64,000 nt of DNA from Haloechinothrix aidingensis (GCF_013450155.1 NZ_JACCKD010000004.1:372001-436000), one strand, 5' to 3'; counted from the first letter of the stretch, positions 1 through 9,202 are shown. Notes: a model not told the origin generated them from the sequence alone. Program-made: numbers and translations.

Positions 1-703
1 CGGTCTCCGAGATCGTGGACAGGGCGCTGATGAGCTCGGCAACCTTGTCCTTGCGCTCCCGCAGCGACTCCACCACCGGGCGCAGCTCCTCGAGCACCCG
101 GTCGGTTGCCGAGAGCCCGCCGGACAGCTCCTCGGGAGCGTTGGCCAGAGCGGTGTCGGTCTCGACGATCAGCGCCGCCATCGCGTCCCGCGTGTCGCCG
201 TCGAGGTGTCCCAGCACCTCGTCGAACTGCACGGGGCGCTTGGTGTTTGCCACCGGCAACGTCTCCCCGCCGGAGAGCTCCTCCCCTGGCGGGCCACCGG
301 GATCGATGGCCACGTACATCTCGTTGAGCGGGCTCTTGGGACGCAGCACCAGCTCGGCGTTGTCGTAGATCGTGTGCTCGGGCTCGACGGACAGCTCCAC
401 CTCGGCCAACCCGTCCTCGGTGACCTCCGCGGCCTCGATCGCCCCGGCTGGCACGCCCGCGATCCGCACCTCGTGGCCCTGTCCCGGGGCGATCGCGGAG
501 GCCTCCTCGAACTCCGCGCTGAAATGCAGCCGCTCCTCCCACGGCCACGCCAGCACGCCGGCACCCTGGTTGCCCAGGATGTAGCCGCCGACCCCCAGGC
601 CCATGGCCACGACAACACCGAGGGCGAGCAGGTTGCGGCCCAGCTTCGGCTCGGTGCGCACCCGTTGCCACAGCACCCGCACCCGGTTCGTCCGCGCCGT
701 CAT
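1..703 (-). CDS. mceE: Mce family lipid-transport protein, 3-prime end outside window
   Basis: This is the fifth consecutive Mce protein of the operon; the letter is positional only. The frame stays open to base 1, so only the first 234 residues are visible. A short cytoplasmic stretch is followed by a hydrophobic helix (about residues 24-45, LLALGVVVAMGLGVGGYILG). The MCE/MlaD domain follows, at about 58-150, with the typical 'G..V.I.GV..G.I' and 'L.P.S.L..MYV.I.PG' elements. The visible end starts the long helical region that builds the periplasm-spanning tunnel in this family. The start ATG at 703 overlaps the stop of the upstream mce gene as ATGA, which implies translational coupling. No lipobox Cys is present, so this is not an LprN-type lipoprotein. 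Confidence 0.9.
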   Translation of the reverse strand, partial: MTARTNRVRVLWQRVRTEPKLGRNLLALGVVVAMGLGVGGYILGNQGAGVLAWPWEERLHFSAEFEEASAIAPGQGHEVRIAGVPAGAIEAAEVTEDGLAEVELSVEPEHTIYDNAELVLRPKSPLNEMYVAIDPGGPPGEELSGGETLPVANTKRPVQFDEVLGHLDGDTRDAMAALIVETDTALANAPEELSGGLSATDRVLEELRPVVESLRERKDKVAELISALSTISET

Positions 704-2022
704 CGTGGTACCTCCTCGGTCAGGCCCGTCAGGTGCTCGAACAGCCGGGTCAGGCTGACCGGCATCCCGGCGACCGAGTCCGTCCCGAACCCGACGTGGA
801 ACCCGATGGCCGCCCCGTTGGCGTCGGTGGTGGAGATCGCCGCGCCGAAGTTGGAGAACATGTAGCCCAGCTCCTTGTAGAAGGGCCGGTCGGCGCCGCC
901 TCCCTCGTAGGGGCCGCTGCCGTGCCAGTCGGAGAGCACGTTCTCGGTGATCGGGCCGTCCACGCGGTCCATCACCGGGCCGCGCACGTCCTCAAGCGAG
1001 CGGGTAAGCGCGCGGGTGGCCGGGATCAGGTCGTCCACGAGCGGGCGCGTCTCACCCATCAGCTCCCGCAGGTCCCGCACCACCGGACGCGCGGTGACCA
1101 GCACAGGCTCCAAGGTGTCCAGCGTGTCGTTCAGCCTGCCCGCCAGCGGCCGCAGGTCGTCCGCCGTGGCTTCGAGCGTGTCCAGCGAGCCGTCCAGATG
1201 CTTCAGGCCGGACTCGGTCGCGGCCAGCGCCGTCGGCAGCCGCTCCACCGTCCGGCCGATATCCGCCGAGCGCTCGCCGAGCACCCGGCTCGTGGTGGCC
1301 ATGTTGTCCACGATGGATTCCAACTGGCCGTCCTGCTCGTTGAGTACCGCACCGACCGACTCGAGCCCACCCACCAGTTCCGGCAGGTCCGTTGCCGGCT
1401 CGGTGCCGCGCGCCGCGTCCAGCACCTCGCCCGCAGGCTCCATGGTGTCGGGCGCCGACTCCAGCAACTCGTCGATCGCCGACCGCGACTCCTCGCTGCC
1501 CAGTGTGTGGTCCAGCCGCGGAACCACCCCCTGCAGCGCCTCCAGGGTGTCCGGCTGCAGGTCGTTGACGACCTGGCCGAGCTCGACCGGTGTCTCGGTA
1601 CGCTCGGTCGGGATCACGCCGTCGAACTCGCCCTCGAGGCCCCCTGTGGCCAGGTCGACGTAGTAGTTGCCGCCCAGCAGGGTGGTCGGCCGGATCGCGG
1701 CGGACGGCTGCGATCCCAGCTTCTCCAGCGCGGACCGCTCGACCTTGACCGCCACGGCGGTGTCGTCCTCGCCGACGCGATCGACCCCGGTGACCGTGCC
1801 CACCTCCACACCGGAGACCTTGACCTCCGAGGCATAGGGTTCCAGGCCGTACGCGCGGTCGAAGTGCACCGTGATCTTCTCCCCCGAGGAGAGCACGGTG
1901 GTGATGGGTTGCTTGTAGAACAGCGCGACGGACGCGGCCACGACAACGACGATCAGTACGACACCGATCCGGACAGGGGAGCGCGCCACGCTCGCGAGGA
2001 CGCCGCTGTTGCGTGCTGCCAT
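700..2022 (-). CDS. mceD: Mce family protein
   Basis: A 440-residue Mce protein. It has an N-terminal membrane anchor (about 14-34, PVRIGVVLIVVVVAASVALF), an MCE domain (about 40-120, with 'EVKVSGVEVGTVTGV' and 'LLGGNYYVDL'), then a long helical region rich in leucine heptads and a C-terminal 'FSNFGAAIS' segment. Such proteins form the hydrophobic conduit that carries lipids from the outer envelope to the YrbE/ATPase transporter. ATG at 2022 is preferred because GAGGTG lies just upstream; an in-frame GTG at 2028 is possible. The gene sits 7 bp after the previous mce gene and overlaps the next one by 4 bp. The substrate (steroid, fatty acid or other lipid) cannot be read from the sequence. Confidence 0.9.
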   Translation of the reverse strand: MAARNSGVLASVARSPVRIGVVLIVVVVAASVALFYKQPITTVLSSGEKITVHFDRAYGLEPYASEVKVSGVEVGTVTGVDRVGEDDTAVAVKVERSALEKLGSQPSAAIRPTTLLGGNYYVDLATGGLEGEFDGVIPTERTETPVELGQVVNDLQPDTLEALQGVVPRLDHTLGSEESRSAIDELLESAPDTMEPAGEVLDAARGTEPATDLPELVGGLESVGAVLNEQDGQLESIVDNMATTSRVLGERSADIGRTVERLPTALAATESGLKHLDGSLDTLEATADDLRPLAGRLNDTLDTLEPVLVTARPVVRDLRELMGETRPLVDDLIPATRALTRSLEDVRGPVMDRVDGPITENVLSDWHGSGPYEGGGADRPFYKELGYMFSNFGAAISTTDANGAAIGFHVGFGTDSVAGMPVSLTRLFEHLTGLTEEVPR

Positions 2023-2029
2023 ACTCACC

Positions 2030-3319
2030 TCACTCCCCCGATTCCGGCAGGACCGGCTGCTTGCGGACATCGGCCTCGCCCGGTTCCGGGTACGGGTCCC
2101 GGGCCACCGTCGGGTCCTCCAGGACCGGATCCGCGGCGCCGCTGACACTTTGCGCCTCGCCGACGATCGCGAACCGCAGCCAGTTGCCGTTCTGGTCCCC
2201 GTCGGACAGCACCCGCTTCATGCCCGTGAACCAGCCGGGCACCTGTGGCGCGTAGGGCTCGAGCACCTGCAGCGGGTCGCGCAGGTCCGACACCGCCGAG
2301 GTCAGCTGCGGCGCCACCGGGCGCGCGTCGGCGAACACCCCGGTGAGGTCCTCGACGGCGGGTTCGGCCTGCTCGGCCACTCCCGGCAACGTGCCGAGCG
2401 GCTGCCTGCTCTCCCGCAGCACGCCGCGCACGTCCGGGGTCGCCTCGGCAAGGGCGGTCGCGCCCGGCCGCAACGCGGCCATCGCGTGCTCGGTGTCGGC
2501 CAGCGGACCGTCCAGTGCGGACAAAGCAGAGCGTGCCGCGCGCATCGTACCCGGTGCGCTCTCCAGCGTCCGGGCCAGCGGCTGCCCCTTGTCGACAGCC
2601 AGCGCCGCCAGCGTCTCGTCCAGCTGGGCGGTCAGGTCGGCCAGCTGCCGGTGGTTCTCGGCGAACCGCGCGGACAGCGAGTCCGCCGCCGAGAGCATGG
2701 CCACGGTGTCGCTCCCGCCGTCGGCGGTCAGGGAGCGCGAGATCGCGGCGATGTCCGGCAGGGCCGCGGGCAGGGCCTGCAGCGCGTCGTGCACGTCGGC
2801 GCTGTGCCCGGCCATGCCGCCACCGACCTCGCGCAGCGAGGAGCCGAGCGCATCGCGGGTCGGCTCGTCGAAGACGTCGAACAGCTCGGTCAGCTCCTGC
2901 GCTCCCGCGGTCTCGGCGGCCTCGAGGACCTCGTCATCGCCCAGCTCACCGGCGTCCGGCGTCCCCGGGTTGAGCGAGACGTACCGCTGGCCCAGCGACG
3001 AGCGCGCCCCGACCGAGGCGGTGGCCGCCTCGGCGTTGCGGTAGACCGTGTCCACGTCGGTCAGCGCGAGGTCGACGAGGGCCCGCTGGTCCCCGACCTC
3101 GATACCGGCCACCCGCCCGACCCGCACGCCGCTGATCCGGACGTCGTCACCCACGCGCAGCGACCCGACATCGGAGAACGCCGCCCGCACCGACAGCTCG
3201 GTCGTCCCCGGCATCCCGTGCTGGGCGTTGACGGCGAAGAACGCGCTACCGACCAGCAGCAGGATCGCGACCGTACCGAGCGCCAGCGAGCGCCTGCGCT
3301 CACGCACCGCGCGTCTCAT
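2030..3319 (-). CDS. mceC: Mce family protein
   Basis: A 429-residue Mce protein with an arginine-rich N terminus (RRAVRERRR), a single membrane helix (about 12-29, LALGTVAILLLVGSAFFAV) and an MCE domain (about 40-118, 'VRISGVRVGRVAGIEVGD', 'SSLGQRYVSLNPG'). A helical tail with repeated 'L..LP' and 'ALRPGATAL'-like turns follows, then an acidic, proline-rich end. ATG at 3319 has GGAGGT eight bases upstream and shares one base with the stop of the previous gene (TGATG). An adjacent GTG at 3322 would add one residue. It is inferred to act as a ring subunit of the same importer as its neighbours. Confidence 0.9.
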   Translation of the reverse strand: MRRAVRERRRSLALGTVAILLLVGSAFFAVNAQHGMPGTTELSVRAAFSDVGSLRVGDDVRISGVRVGRVAGIEVGDQRALVDLALTDVDTVYRNAEAATASVGARSSLGQRYVSLNPGTPDAGELGDDEVLEAAETAGAQELTELFDVFDEPTRDALGSSLREVGGGMAGHSADVHDALQALPAALPDIAAISRSLTADGGSDTVAMLSAADSLSARFAENHRQLADLTAQLDETLAALAVDKGQPLARTLESAPGTMRAARSALSALDGPLADTEHAMAALRPGATALAEATPDVRGVLRESRQPLGTLPGVAEQAEPAVEDLTGVFADARPVAPQLTSAVSDLRDPLQVLEPYAPQVPGWFTGMKRVLSDGDQNGNWLRFAIVGEAQSVSGAADPVLEDPTVARDPYPEPGEADVRKQPVLPESGE

Positions 3320-4725
3320 CACTGCTCACCTCCGACCAGAAAGTCCAGCGCTCCGCGCTCCTGCTCCTGGCTCAGCCCTGTGGCGCTGCCGTCGTTCTCG
3401 CCGTCGCCGGACGGCTCCAGCAGCCCGCCGGGCACCTCCTCCGCCAGGTCTCCGGCATCCTCGAGGGCATCGCCCTGCTCGCCTGCCTCGTCACCCTCGG
3501 CCGCCTCCTCGCTGCCGAGCAGGCCCAGGTCCGGCCCGGTGAACTCGGTCGGATCCAGGACCAGGTGCGCGCGGAAGTAGTGCGACAGCCCGTCATGCCC
3601 GTTGGTGGTCAGCGCCCAGTTGCGCACGAAGTCGAGCACCTCGTCGAAGTCGTTCGCCAGCTCGGTCACGACCGGCTCCGCATCAGCGGCCACCGATCGC
3701 AGGTCCGGACCTGCCTCGCGCAGCTCCTCGGCGACCGGCCCGGCCTCATCCAGCAACTCGACCGCCCGATCCAGGACCGGCTCGGTGCTGGCCAGTGCCG
3801 GTTCCGCCGTCTCGGCGAACGAGGAGATCTCCTTGCTGATCACCTCGAGGTCCTCGGTAACGGGACGGACCTCTTCCAGGGTCGGGGTGGTCTCGTTCGC
3901 GGCCGCGTTCAGCCGCTCCAGGCTCGCCTCGGTCTGCTCCAGCGTCGCCGGCAGCTCGGATACCGACTCCTGCAGCTCCTCCTGCCGGGACGAGGCCGCG
4001 TCCGTCAGCTGCAGGGTCGACTCCAGCAGCCCGTCCAGGGTCTTTCCCTCGTCCTCGGCCAGCGACGCGGCAACCGGCCGCACGTTGTCGATCATGCGGG
4101 ACAGCAGCTCGTTGTGCTCGGCGAGCACGCCTGCCAGCTCACCGGTGTCGTCCATCGCGTCGGCCAGTACCCGGATCGTCTCGTCGACGTTGGCGCCGTT
4201 GCCGCGCATACCCTCACCCAGCACGGTGGCCAGCGCGGCCAGCCCCTCCCCCGTGGGCTCGTCGATGGTGTTGAGCACCTCATCGAGGTCGACCGCCTGC
4301 CCGGTCTGCTCCACAGGGATCGTCGCCCCGTGCCGCAACACCGGTTCGGACGGGTCACCCCGGTCGAGCTCGAGGTAGCGCTCACCGAGCAGGCTCACCG
4401 CGCGCACGGTCAGCCGGGCATCGCGGTGCACCGGCAACGCGGCGCTGCCCAGCCGCACCCCGACGCGCGCGGTGTCGTCGTCACCGACCTCGATACCGGC
4501 GACCTCACCCACGCTGACCCCGTGCGCCTGCACCTCGCTGCCACTCAGCAGCGGGCTGGCGTCGGCGAACTCGGCGGTCAGCAGCAGGTGGTCACCACCA
4601 TCGGTCTCGTGCGCCATCCCCGTGACGCCTGCGGTCAGGCCGAGAGCGCCTGCGGCGGCGACCGCCACCGCCCGCGCCGAGGCGCGCTGCCGCACCCGTC
4701 CGATCGCGCGTGTCAGGCCACTCAT
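3319..4725 (-). CDS. mceB: Mce family protein
   Basis: A 468-residue Mce protein. A helix at about 18-37 anchors it, and the MCE domain covers about 45-130 ('VQAHGVSVGEVAGIEVGDDD', 'SLLGERYLELDRG'). The following helical region (about 150-380) is rich in Glu and Leu and resembles a coiled coil. The last 80 residues are a strongly acidic, low-complexity tail (EEAAEGDEAGEQGDALED) absent from the sister proteins. The start at 4725 overlaps the stop of the upstream gene as ATGA; an upstream ATG at 4755 would add ten residues inside the preceding gene and is less likely. It is part of the Mce importer. Confidence 0.9.
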   Translation of the reverse strand: MSGLTRAIGRVRQRASARAVAVAAAGALGLTAGVTGMAHETDGGDHLLLTAEFADASPLLSGSEVQAHGVSVGEVAGIEVGDDDTARVGVRLGSAALPVHRDARLTVRAVSLLGERYLELDRGDPSEPVLRHGATIPVEQTGQAVDLDEVLNTIDEPTGEGLAALATVLGEGMRGNGANVDETIRVLADAMDDTGELAGVLAEHNELLSRMIDNVRPVAASLAEDEGKTLDGLLESTLQLTDAASSRQEELQESVSELPATLEQTEASLERLNAAANETTPTLEEVRPVTEDLEVISKEISSFAETAEPALASTEPVLDRAVELLDEAGPVAEELREAGPDLRSVAADAEPVVTELANDFDEVLDFVRNWALTTNGHDGLSHYFRAHLVLDPTEFTGPDLGLLGSEEAAEGDEAGEQGDALEDAGDLAEEVPGGLLEPSGDGENDGSATGLSQEQERGALDFLVGGEQ

Positions 4726-5951
4726 CGCATCCCACTCCCACTGGCGTCGGTCCACGGTTGACCCACCGGCTCACCCGGGCGCGGCCGCTCGTTCACCGAC
4801 ATCCCCGGAAGCTCGGCGCCCGGATTGACGTTGGCGCTCGGCGTGCCGAACGTGGCCTGAATACGCCCGAACCGGCCCTGCTCGTTGTAGTTGCCCAGCG
4901 CGGAGTTCCAGTTGGACACCAGCCCGGCCAGCTCAGGGGTATAGGGGCGCAGGAACTCCAGCGCGGGCTGCACATCGGACACCGCCGAGGTGGCTCGTGG
5001 CAGCACGGCTCCGGCACTGTCCAGCAGTCCGGGAGTGTCCTGCAGCAGGACCTCTGCCGAGTCCAGTGTCGGGCCCAGCTCGCCTGCCAGCGGGCGCAGG
5101 TCGCGCAACACCGGGCGCAGTTTCTCGGCCACCCCGGGCAACCGCGAGGTCGCGGGCTCGAGGTCCTCAAGCAGCGGGACGGTCTCGTCCACGGTGCCCG
5201 GTAGGCGCTCCAGGGTCGACCTGGCCTGCCGCAGCGTGCCCGGCAACCGGTCCAGGCTGGTGCCGAGCTCCTCCTGCTGCGCGGCCACGTCCTCGGACAT
5301 CGCCGACAGGCCGTCCACGATGTCGGTGACCTGGCCCTCGCGCTGCGCGAGCGTGCCGGTCAGCTCCTCGAGCCGGATCGCCAGCTGCTCGATCGCCGGT
5401 CCGTCGGTGCCGAGGCCCCGCAGCACCTCGCCGAGCGCCTCCAGCGCCGGGCCCGAGGAACGCAGGGTGTCGTTGAGCGGGGCCTCGTTGTCATCCAGGG
5501 TGCCCTGCAGCGAGTGCAGCAGGTCGTTGACCCGCTGCCTGGTGGGTTCGTCCAGCGCCGCGAGCACCTGGTCGATCTCCATCGGCTGCGGCATCGCGCC
5601 CTCGAGCATGCCCCCGCTCGGGATCTCCGCGCCGTCGTCAGGGCCGTCCTCGATGGCCACCCTGCGCTCACCGAGCACCGCCCGCCACTCGACCGTGGCC
5701 ACCGCCCCCGAATGCAGCGGCGCGAACTCCTCATCCATCGCGAGGCTGACCCGTGCCTGGCCCTCATCCGGGGTGATGTCGGCGATCGTTCCGGCCTCGT
5801 GCCCCTCGACAAGCACGTCCCCACCGGGAATCAGGTTGGTCGCCGACGGCAGCACCACGTCCACCTCGTAGCCGTCGTCGCCTGCCGCCACCGCGGCCGT
5901 TCCCGCGGCGGCCGCGACCGCCACCACACCGGCTATCGCGAGTCCACGCAT
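4722..5951 (-). CDS. mceA: Mce family protein, first of the series
   Basis: A 409-residue protein that follows the ATPase gene after only 4 bp. The N-terminal hydrophobic stretch begins almost at residue 1 (about 3-24, AIAGVVAVAAAAGTAAVAA), so it resembles an uncleaved signal anchor with hardly any cytoplasmic tail. The MCE domain lies at about 28-115 ('VLVEGHEAGTIADITPDEG', 'AVLGERRVAIEDG'). A helical region follows, with the recurring 'AALDEPTRQRVNDLL' element that the sister proteins share ('DEPT[RG]'). That shared element supports descent of all five mce genes by duplication. In Mce systems the A-F proteins assemble as a hetero-hexamer, so at least one more mce gene is expected beyond base 1. 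Confidence 0.9.
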   Translation of the reverse strand: MRGLAIAGVVAVAAAAGTAAVAAGDDGYEVDVVLPSATNLIPGGDVLVEGHEAGTIADITPDEGQARVSLAMDEEFAPLHSGAVATVEWRAVLGERRVAIEDGPDDGAEIPSGGMLEGAMPQPMEIDQVLAALDEPTRQRVNDLLHSLQGTLDDNEAPLNDTLRSSGPALEALGEVLRGLGTDGPAIEQLAIRLEELTGTLAQREGQVTDIVDGLSAMSEDVAAQQEELGTSLDRLPGTLRQARSTLERLPGTVDETVPLLEDLEPATSRLPGVAEKLRPVLRDLRPLAGELGPTLDSAEVLLQDTPGLLDSAGAVLPRATSAVSDVQPALEFLRPYTPELAGLVSNWNSALGNYNEQGRFGRIQATFGTPSANVNPGAELPGMSVNERPRPGEPVGQPWTDASGSGMR

Positions 5952-5955
5952 ATGC

Positions 5956-6846
5956 TCAGTCCATTCCCAACGGTCCGGCCGAGTCCCCGGCGAGGAACTG
6001 CCGCACGAACGGGTCCTGGGAGGCGAAGGCCTCCTCGGCTCCGCTGTAGTGCACGACCTCGCCCTTCCAGATCAGCCCCACGTAGTCGCTGACCTTCTTC
6101 GCCGTGCTGATGTCGTGGGTGACCAGCAGGTAGGTGCCGCCGTGCTCGCGATGCACCTGCAGGATCAGGTCGCACAGCAGGCTGGTACGCACCGGGTCCA
6201 GCCCCGAGTCCGGCTCGTCGAACAGCACGATGTCCGGATTGGTCACCAGCGCCCGCGCGAACCCGGCCCGCTTGCGCATTCCCCCGGAGATCTCCGGCGG
6301 GTAGCGCGACAGCGCCGCTTCCAGCCCCACCTCCTGCATCGCGGGCATCACCGCCTCGGCGATGGCATCCTCGGTCATGTCGGTGTGCTTACGCAGCGGG
6401 AACGCCACGTTGTCGTAGATGTTCATCGACCCGAACAATGCGCCGTCCTGGAACAGCACCCCGAACCGCTTGCGGATCTCGTAGCGCTCGGCCTCGCTGA
6501 TACTCCAGATGTCCTGCCCGAAGACCCGCACCTCACCGGCATCCGGTTCCAGCAGCCCGACAAGGTGCTTGATCAACACACTCTTACCGGTCCCGGACGG
6601 GCCGAGAATGGTCGTCACAGCCTCGTCAGCGAAGTCCAGACTCACCCCGCGCAGCACAGCAGTGTCGCCGAAGGACTTGTGCAGGTCCGATACCGCCATG
6701 GTGTGCTCGCCGTTGCCGTTGAGCAGGCGGCCGCTCTTGGTCATGGCCACCTCGCCCGACACGCGGGCGCTGTCGGCGACGTCGATCTGCGCGGCTGGTT
6801 GCTCGCTCACGGTCAGCTCCTCGAAATCGTCTTTGCGGCCGGACAT
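5956..6846 (-). CDS. mkl: Mkl/MceG-type ABC transporter ATPase
   Basis: A 296-residue ATP-binding protein that powers the Mce importer. After a 45-residue polar leader come Walker A GPSGTGKS (about 80-87), the Q-loop 'LFQDGALFGSMN', the signature ISGGMRKRAG and Walker B DIVLFDEPDSGLDP, with the switch His in 'LLVTHD'. The 'ISGGM+KR' signature and 'GALF.S' Q-loop are typical of the MlaF/Mkl subfamily and not of sugar importers. It lies 2 bp after the permease gene and 4 bp before the first mce gene. Having the ATPase inside the operon differs from mycobacteria, where MceG is encoded elsewhere. An upstream extension of the frame to 7950 only runs across the permease gene in another frame. Confidence 0.93.
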   Translation of the reverse strand: MSGRKDDFEELTVSEQPAAQIDVADSARVSGEVAMTKSGRLLNGNGEHTMAVSDLHKSFGDTAVLRGVSLDFADEAVTTILGPSGTGKSVLIKHLVGLLEPDAGEVRVFGQDIWSISEAERYEIRKRFGVLFQDGALFGSMNIYDNVAFPLRKHTDMTEDAIAEAVMPAMQEVGLEAALSRYPPEISGGMRKRAGFARALVTNPDIVLFDEPDSGLDPVRTSLLCDLILQVHREHGGTYLLVTHDISTAKKVSDYVGLIWKGEVVHYSGAEEAFASQDPFVRQFLAGDSAGPLGMD

Positions 6847-6848
6847 GC

Positions 6849-7727
6849 TCAGTTCGCTATCGGCGCGTTGGGGGCGGCACCCCAGAACAGGGCGGTGCCG
6901 GAGAACCCGATGATGTGGATCAGGACCATGTTCAGCATCATCGACTTCGCGGTGTTCTTGCCGACCCCGACCGGGCCGCCGCGGGCGTGGTAGCCGTAGT
7001 AGCAGCCCACGAACACGATCGCCGTGCTCATCGCCATGACCTTGAGCATGGAGAACACGAAGTCGCTCGGGGTCTGGTACAGCCAGAAGATGTAGGAGTA
7101 CCCGCCCGCGGAGACCCCGCCCAGCATCACCACCGTCACCAGGTACTCGCCGACGTACATCACCCCGAGACCGACGGTGTAGAGGAACGGGATCGCGATC
7201 CACGCGGCCACCACGCGGGTCCCGACCAGGTAGCTCAGCGACCTGACCCCCATGACCTCCATCGCGTCGATCTCCTCGGAGATCCGCATCGACCCGATCT
7301 CCGCCACGAGCCCGCAGCCGATCTTGGCCGCCACGATGTAGCCCCACATGTAGGGCGCCATCTCCCGGATCGCGCACCAGGCGTTGAACACCCCCGAGTA
7401 CAGCGGCGCACCGATCTGGTCGAGCACGTACTTGGCTTCCAGACCGCACTGGTAGCCGATCACGAACTGCATCAGCCACAGGATCAACCCGGTCGACAGG
7501 ATCAGGATCCCCGTCTGGTGGAACACCTCGCTGGTGTGATGCCGCAGATCGGGCAGCGCACGCAGGGTCCGGATCGCGAACCGCGCGATCTCGCCGCCGG
7601 TACCGATCGCCTGCCGGACCTTGTCCACGGTGCCGCTGACGGTCACCCGCACGTCCTCCGGCTGGGGGACCTGCGCCCTGGCGGCCCCGGTGCGGCCCTC
7701 GCCGCGGTTCGGTTCGTCGATACTCAT
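6849..7727 (-). CDS. YrbE/MlaE-type permease of the Mce system (second)
   Basis: A 292-residue integral membrane protein of the MlaE/YrbE family. It has a polar N terminus of about 60 residues, five to six membrane segments (for example 'GILILSTGLILWLMQFVIGY', 'VVAAWIAIPFLYTVGLGVMYV') and the conserved cytoplasmic loop 'AAKIGCGLVAEIGSMRISEEIDAMEVMGV', which contacts the ATPase. The E-I-x-x-M-R-I-S-E-E-I-D-A motif is diagnostic. It is the YrbE-B partner of the next gene upstream, and the pair should form the heterodimeric membrane core. The C-terminal 'GYHARGGPVGVGKNTAKS' is likewise conserved in the family. Confidence 0.93.
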   Translation of the reverse strand: MSIDEPNRGEGRTGAARAQVPQPEDVRVTVSGTVDKVRQAIGTGGEIARFAIRTLRALPDLRHHTSEVFHQTGILILSTGLILWLMQFVIGYQCGLEAKYVLDQIGAPLYSGVFNAWCAIREMAPYMWGYIVAAKIGCGLVAEIGSMRISEEIDAMEVMGVRSLSYLVGTRVVAAWIAIPFLYTVGLGVMYVGEYLVTVVMLGGVSAGGYSYIFWLYQTPSDFVFSMLKVMAMSTAIVFVGCYYGYHARGGPVGVGKNTAKSMMLNMVLIHIIGFSGTALFWGAAPNAPIAN

Positions 7728-7739
7728 CGCGCCCGCCCC

Positions 7740-8600
7740 CTACCGGAAGACCTGCATATCCGGGTTCAGCCCGAGCAGGATCGTCGTGTACACGGCATTG
7801 AAGATCCAGATCGCCACGAACGCGATCACGACTCCCTGGTTCACGGCGCGCCCCACACCGATCGGCCCCCCACTGGCCCGGTACCCCTTGTACGAGCACA
7901 CCACGCCCACGATCAGCCCGAACAGCCCGCACTTGACGACCGTGCCCCACATGTCGGTGGTCGTGGCGTTGACGAAGAAGTTGTCCACGAACACGCTCGG
8001 ATTCGCACCGCCGACATGCACGGCAGCGATGTAACCGCCCACGACACCGAACGCGAGCGCCGGCAACACCAGCAACCCCGTCATCAGCGTCAACGCCACC
8101 ACGCGCGGCACGATCAGCGTGCGGATCGGGTCGATACCCAGCACCTGCGTGGCGTCGATCTCCTCACGGATCCTGCGCGCGCCCAGGTCCGCCGTGATCG
8201 CGGTACCGACGACACCGGCCACCACCATGGCGTTGATCCACGGCGCGAACTCGCGCACGCTGGCCATGACGAAGAACGAGCCGAGCCGCTCCGGTATCCC
8301 GAACAGGCTGAACAGGTTCAACCCCTGCAGACCGGGAGCACCGTAACCGAACGCGACCGTCGAGATCACCAGCGGGATCCAGCACAGCTTGACGATCTCG
8401 TACATCTGGTCGCGCACCTCGCCCCAGTACCCGCGGGGGTGCCGCACAGCCGAACCGACGACACGCGCACCGAAGCGCACGATCTCACCGGCCTCCACCA
8501 CCGGCGACTGGACGGTCGCCGACCATTTCGAGCTCGCACGGTTCCGCGCCGCTCGCGAGGAATGTCCAGTGTGCTCGGTGCGTTTCGTACTCTCGGTCAT
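7740..8600 (-). CDS. YrbE/MlaE-type permease of the Mce system (first)
   Basis: A 286-residue YrbE-A partner. The N-terminal 40 residues are basic and polar, followed by 'GARVVGSAVRHPRGYWGEVRDQMYEI' and the membrane segments. The ATPase-contact loop 'ADLGARRIREEIDATQVLGIDPIR' and the C-terminal 'YRASGGPIGVGRAVNQGVV' are the conserved YrbE features. ATG at 8600 overlaps the stop of the small upstream gene as ATGA. Together with the neighbouring permease it makes the membrane channel of the Mce importer. Confidence 0.93.
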   Translation of the reverse strand: MTESTKRTEHTGHSSRAARNRASSKWSATVQSPVVEAGEIVRFGARVVGSAVRHPRGYWGEVRDQMYEIVKLCWIPLVISTVAFGYGAPGLQGLNLFSLFGIPERLGSFFVMASVREFAPWINAMVVAGVVGTAITADLGARRIREEIDATQVLGIDPIRTLIVPRVVALTLMTGLLVLPALAFGVVGGYIAAVHVGGANPSVFVDNFFVNATTTDMWGTVVKCGLFGLIVGVVCSYKGYRASGGPIGVGRAVNQGVVIAFVAIWIFNAVYTTILLGLNPDMQVFR

Positions 8601-9028
8601 GATGCGGCTCCTCGCGCACGACGCCGGTAATCGAACCGCCGGAGCAGGACCGCCGCTGTCCCGACCACCACCGCCGTCAGCACTGTCGACGAGACCTGTA
8701 CGGGGTCGATCTCCCCGGTCCCGAACAGCACGAGGGGCAACGCCAGCAGGTAACCGCCCAGCGCGGCCAGTGCTCCCTGCAGCACAGGGCTGGACGGTGT
8801 CGTCGCACGCCAGCCCGCTACCGCGAAGGCGACCGCCGCGACAACCGGCAGCCATACGTAACCCAGCACCGGTACCGCACCCGCCACGACCACGGTCATC
8901 AGGCCACCGATGACCAGGATGGTGAATGCGGTGGAGGCACCTCGCACGATGGATGCGACGTCGATGGGTTCAGGACTCGCCCCTGACTCGCGGCGAGCCG
9001 GGCGGTGTGACGCACCCGTTACGTTCAC
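8597..9028 (-). CDS. Small four-helix membrane protein, first gene of the mce operon
   Basis: A 143-residue protein of unknown function. A polar N-terminal 35 residues is followed by about four closely packed hydrophobic segments ('AFTILVIGGLMTVVVAGAVPVLGYVWLP', 'VVAAVAFAVAG', 'LAALGGYLLALPLVLFG', 'VLTAVVVGTAAVLL') and a basic C terminus (RRFDYRRRARGAAS). GTG at 9028 is chosen because AAGGAG lies nine bases upstream. The 4-bp overlap with the first permease gene argues for translation together with it. It is probably an accessory or assembly factor of the transporter; that is inferred from position only, as no family motif is recognised. Confidence 0.7.
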   Translation of the reverse strand: MNVTGASHRPARRESGASPEPIDVASIVRGASTAFTILVIGGLMTVVVAGAVPVLGYVWLPVVAAVAFAVAGWRATTPSSPVLQGALAALGGYLLALPLVLFGTGEIDPVQVSSTVLTAVVVGTAAVLLRRFDYRRRARGAAS

Positions 9029-9170
9029 GTCGACTGGCTCCTTAACTCTGCACACACTGCTCGTGCACCGGGCAGGCGATGCGCTTCCCTGTGCACCGCC
9101 TGCGATCGCTCGTCCCTGTCCACAGGTGTCATCCGACCTTCGTTCCTGCCTGGCGCATCCTCTGCGTCCC

Positions 9171-9202
9171 CTGCGTAGCGCGGCGTGTTGCGCCTTACGC
9201 AG
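9171..9202. promoter_or_regulatory. Inverted repeat upstream of mce operon
   Basis: CTGCGTA (9171-9177) is matched by TACGCAG (9196-9202) across an 18-bp spacer that itself contains GCGC near both ends. It lies about 145 bp upstream of the first gene of the mce operon. It could be an operator or a leader hairpin; no known regulator consensus is matched. Confidence 0.35.
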
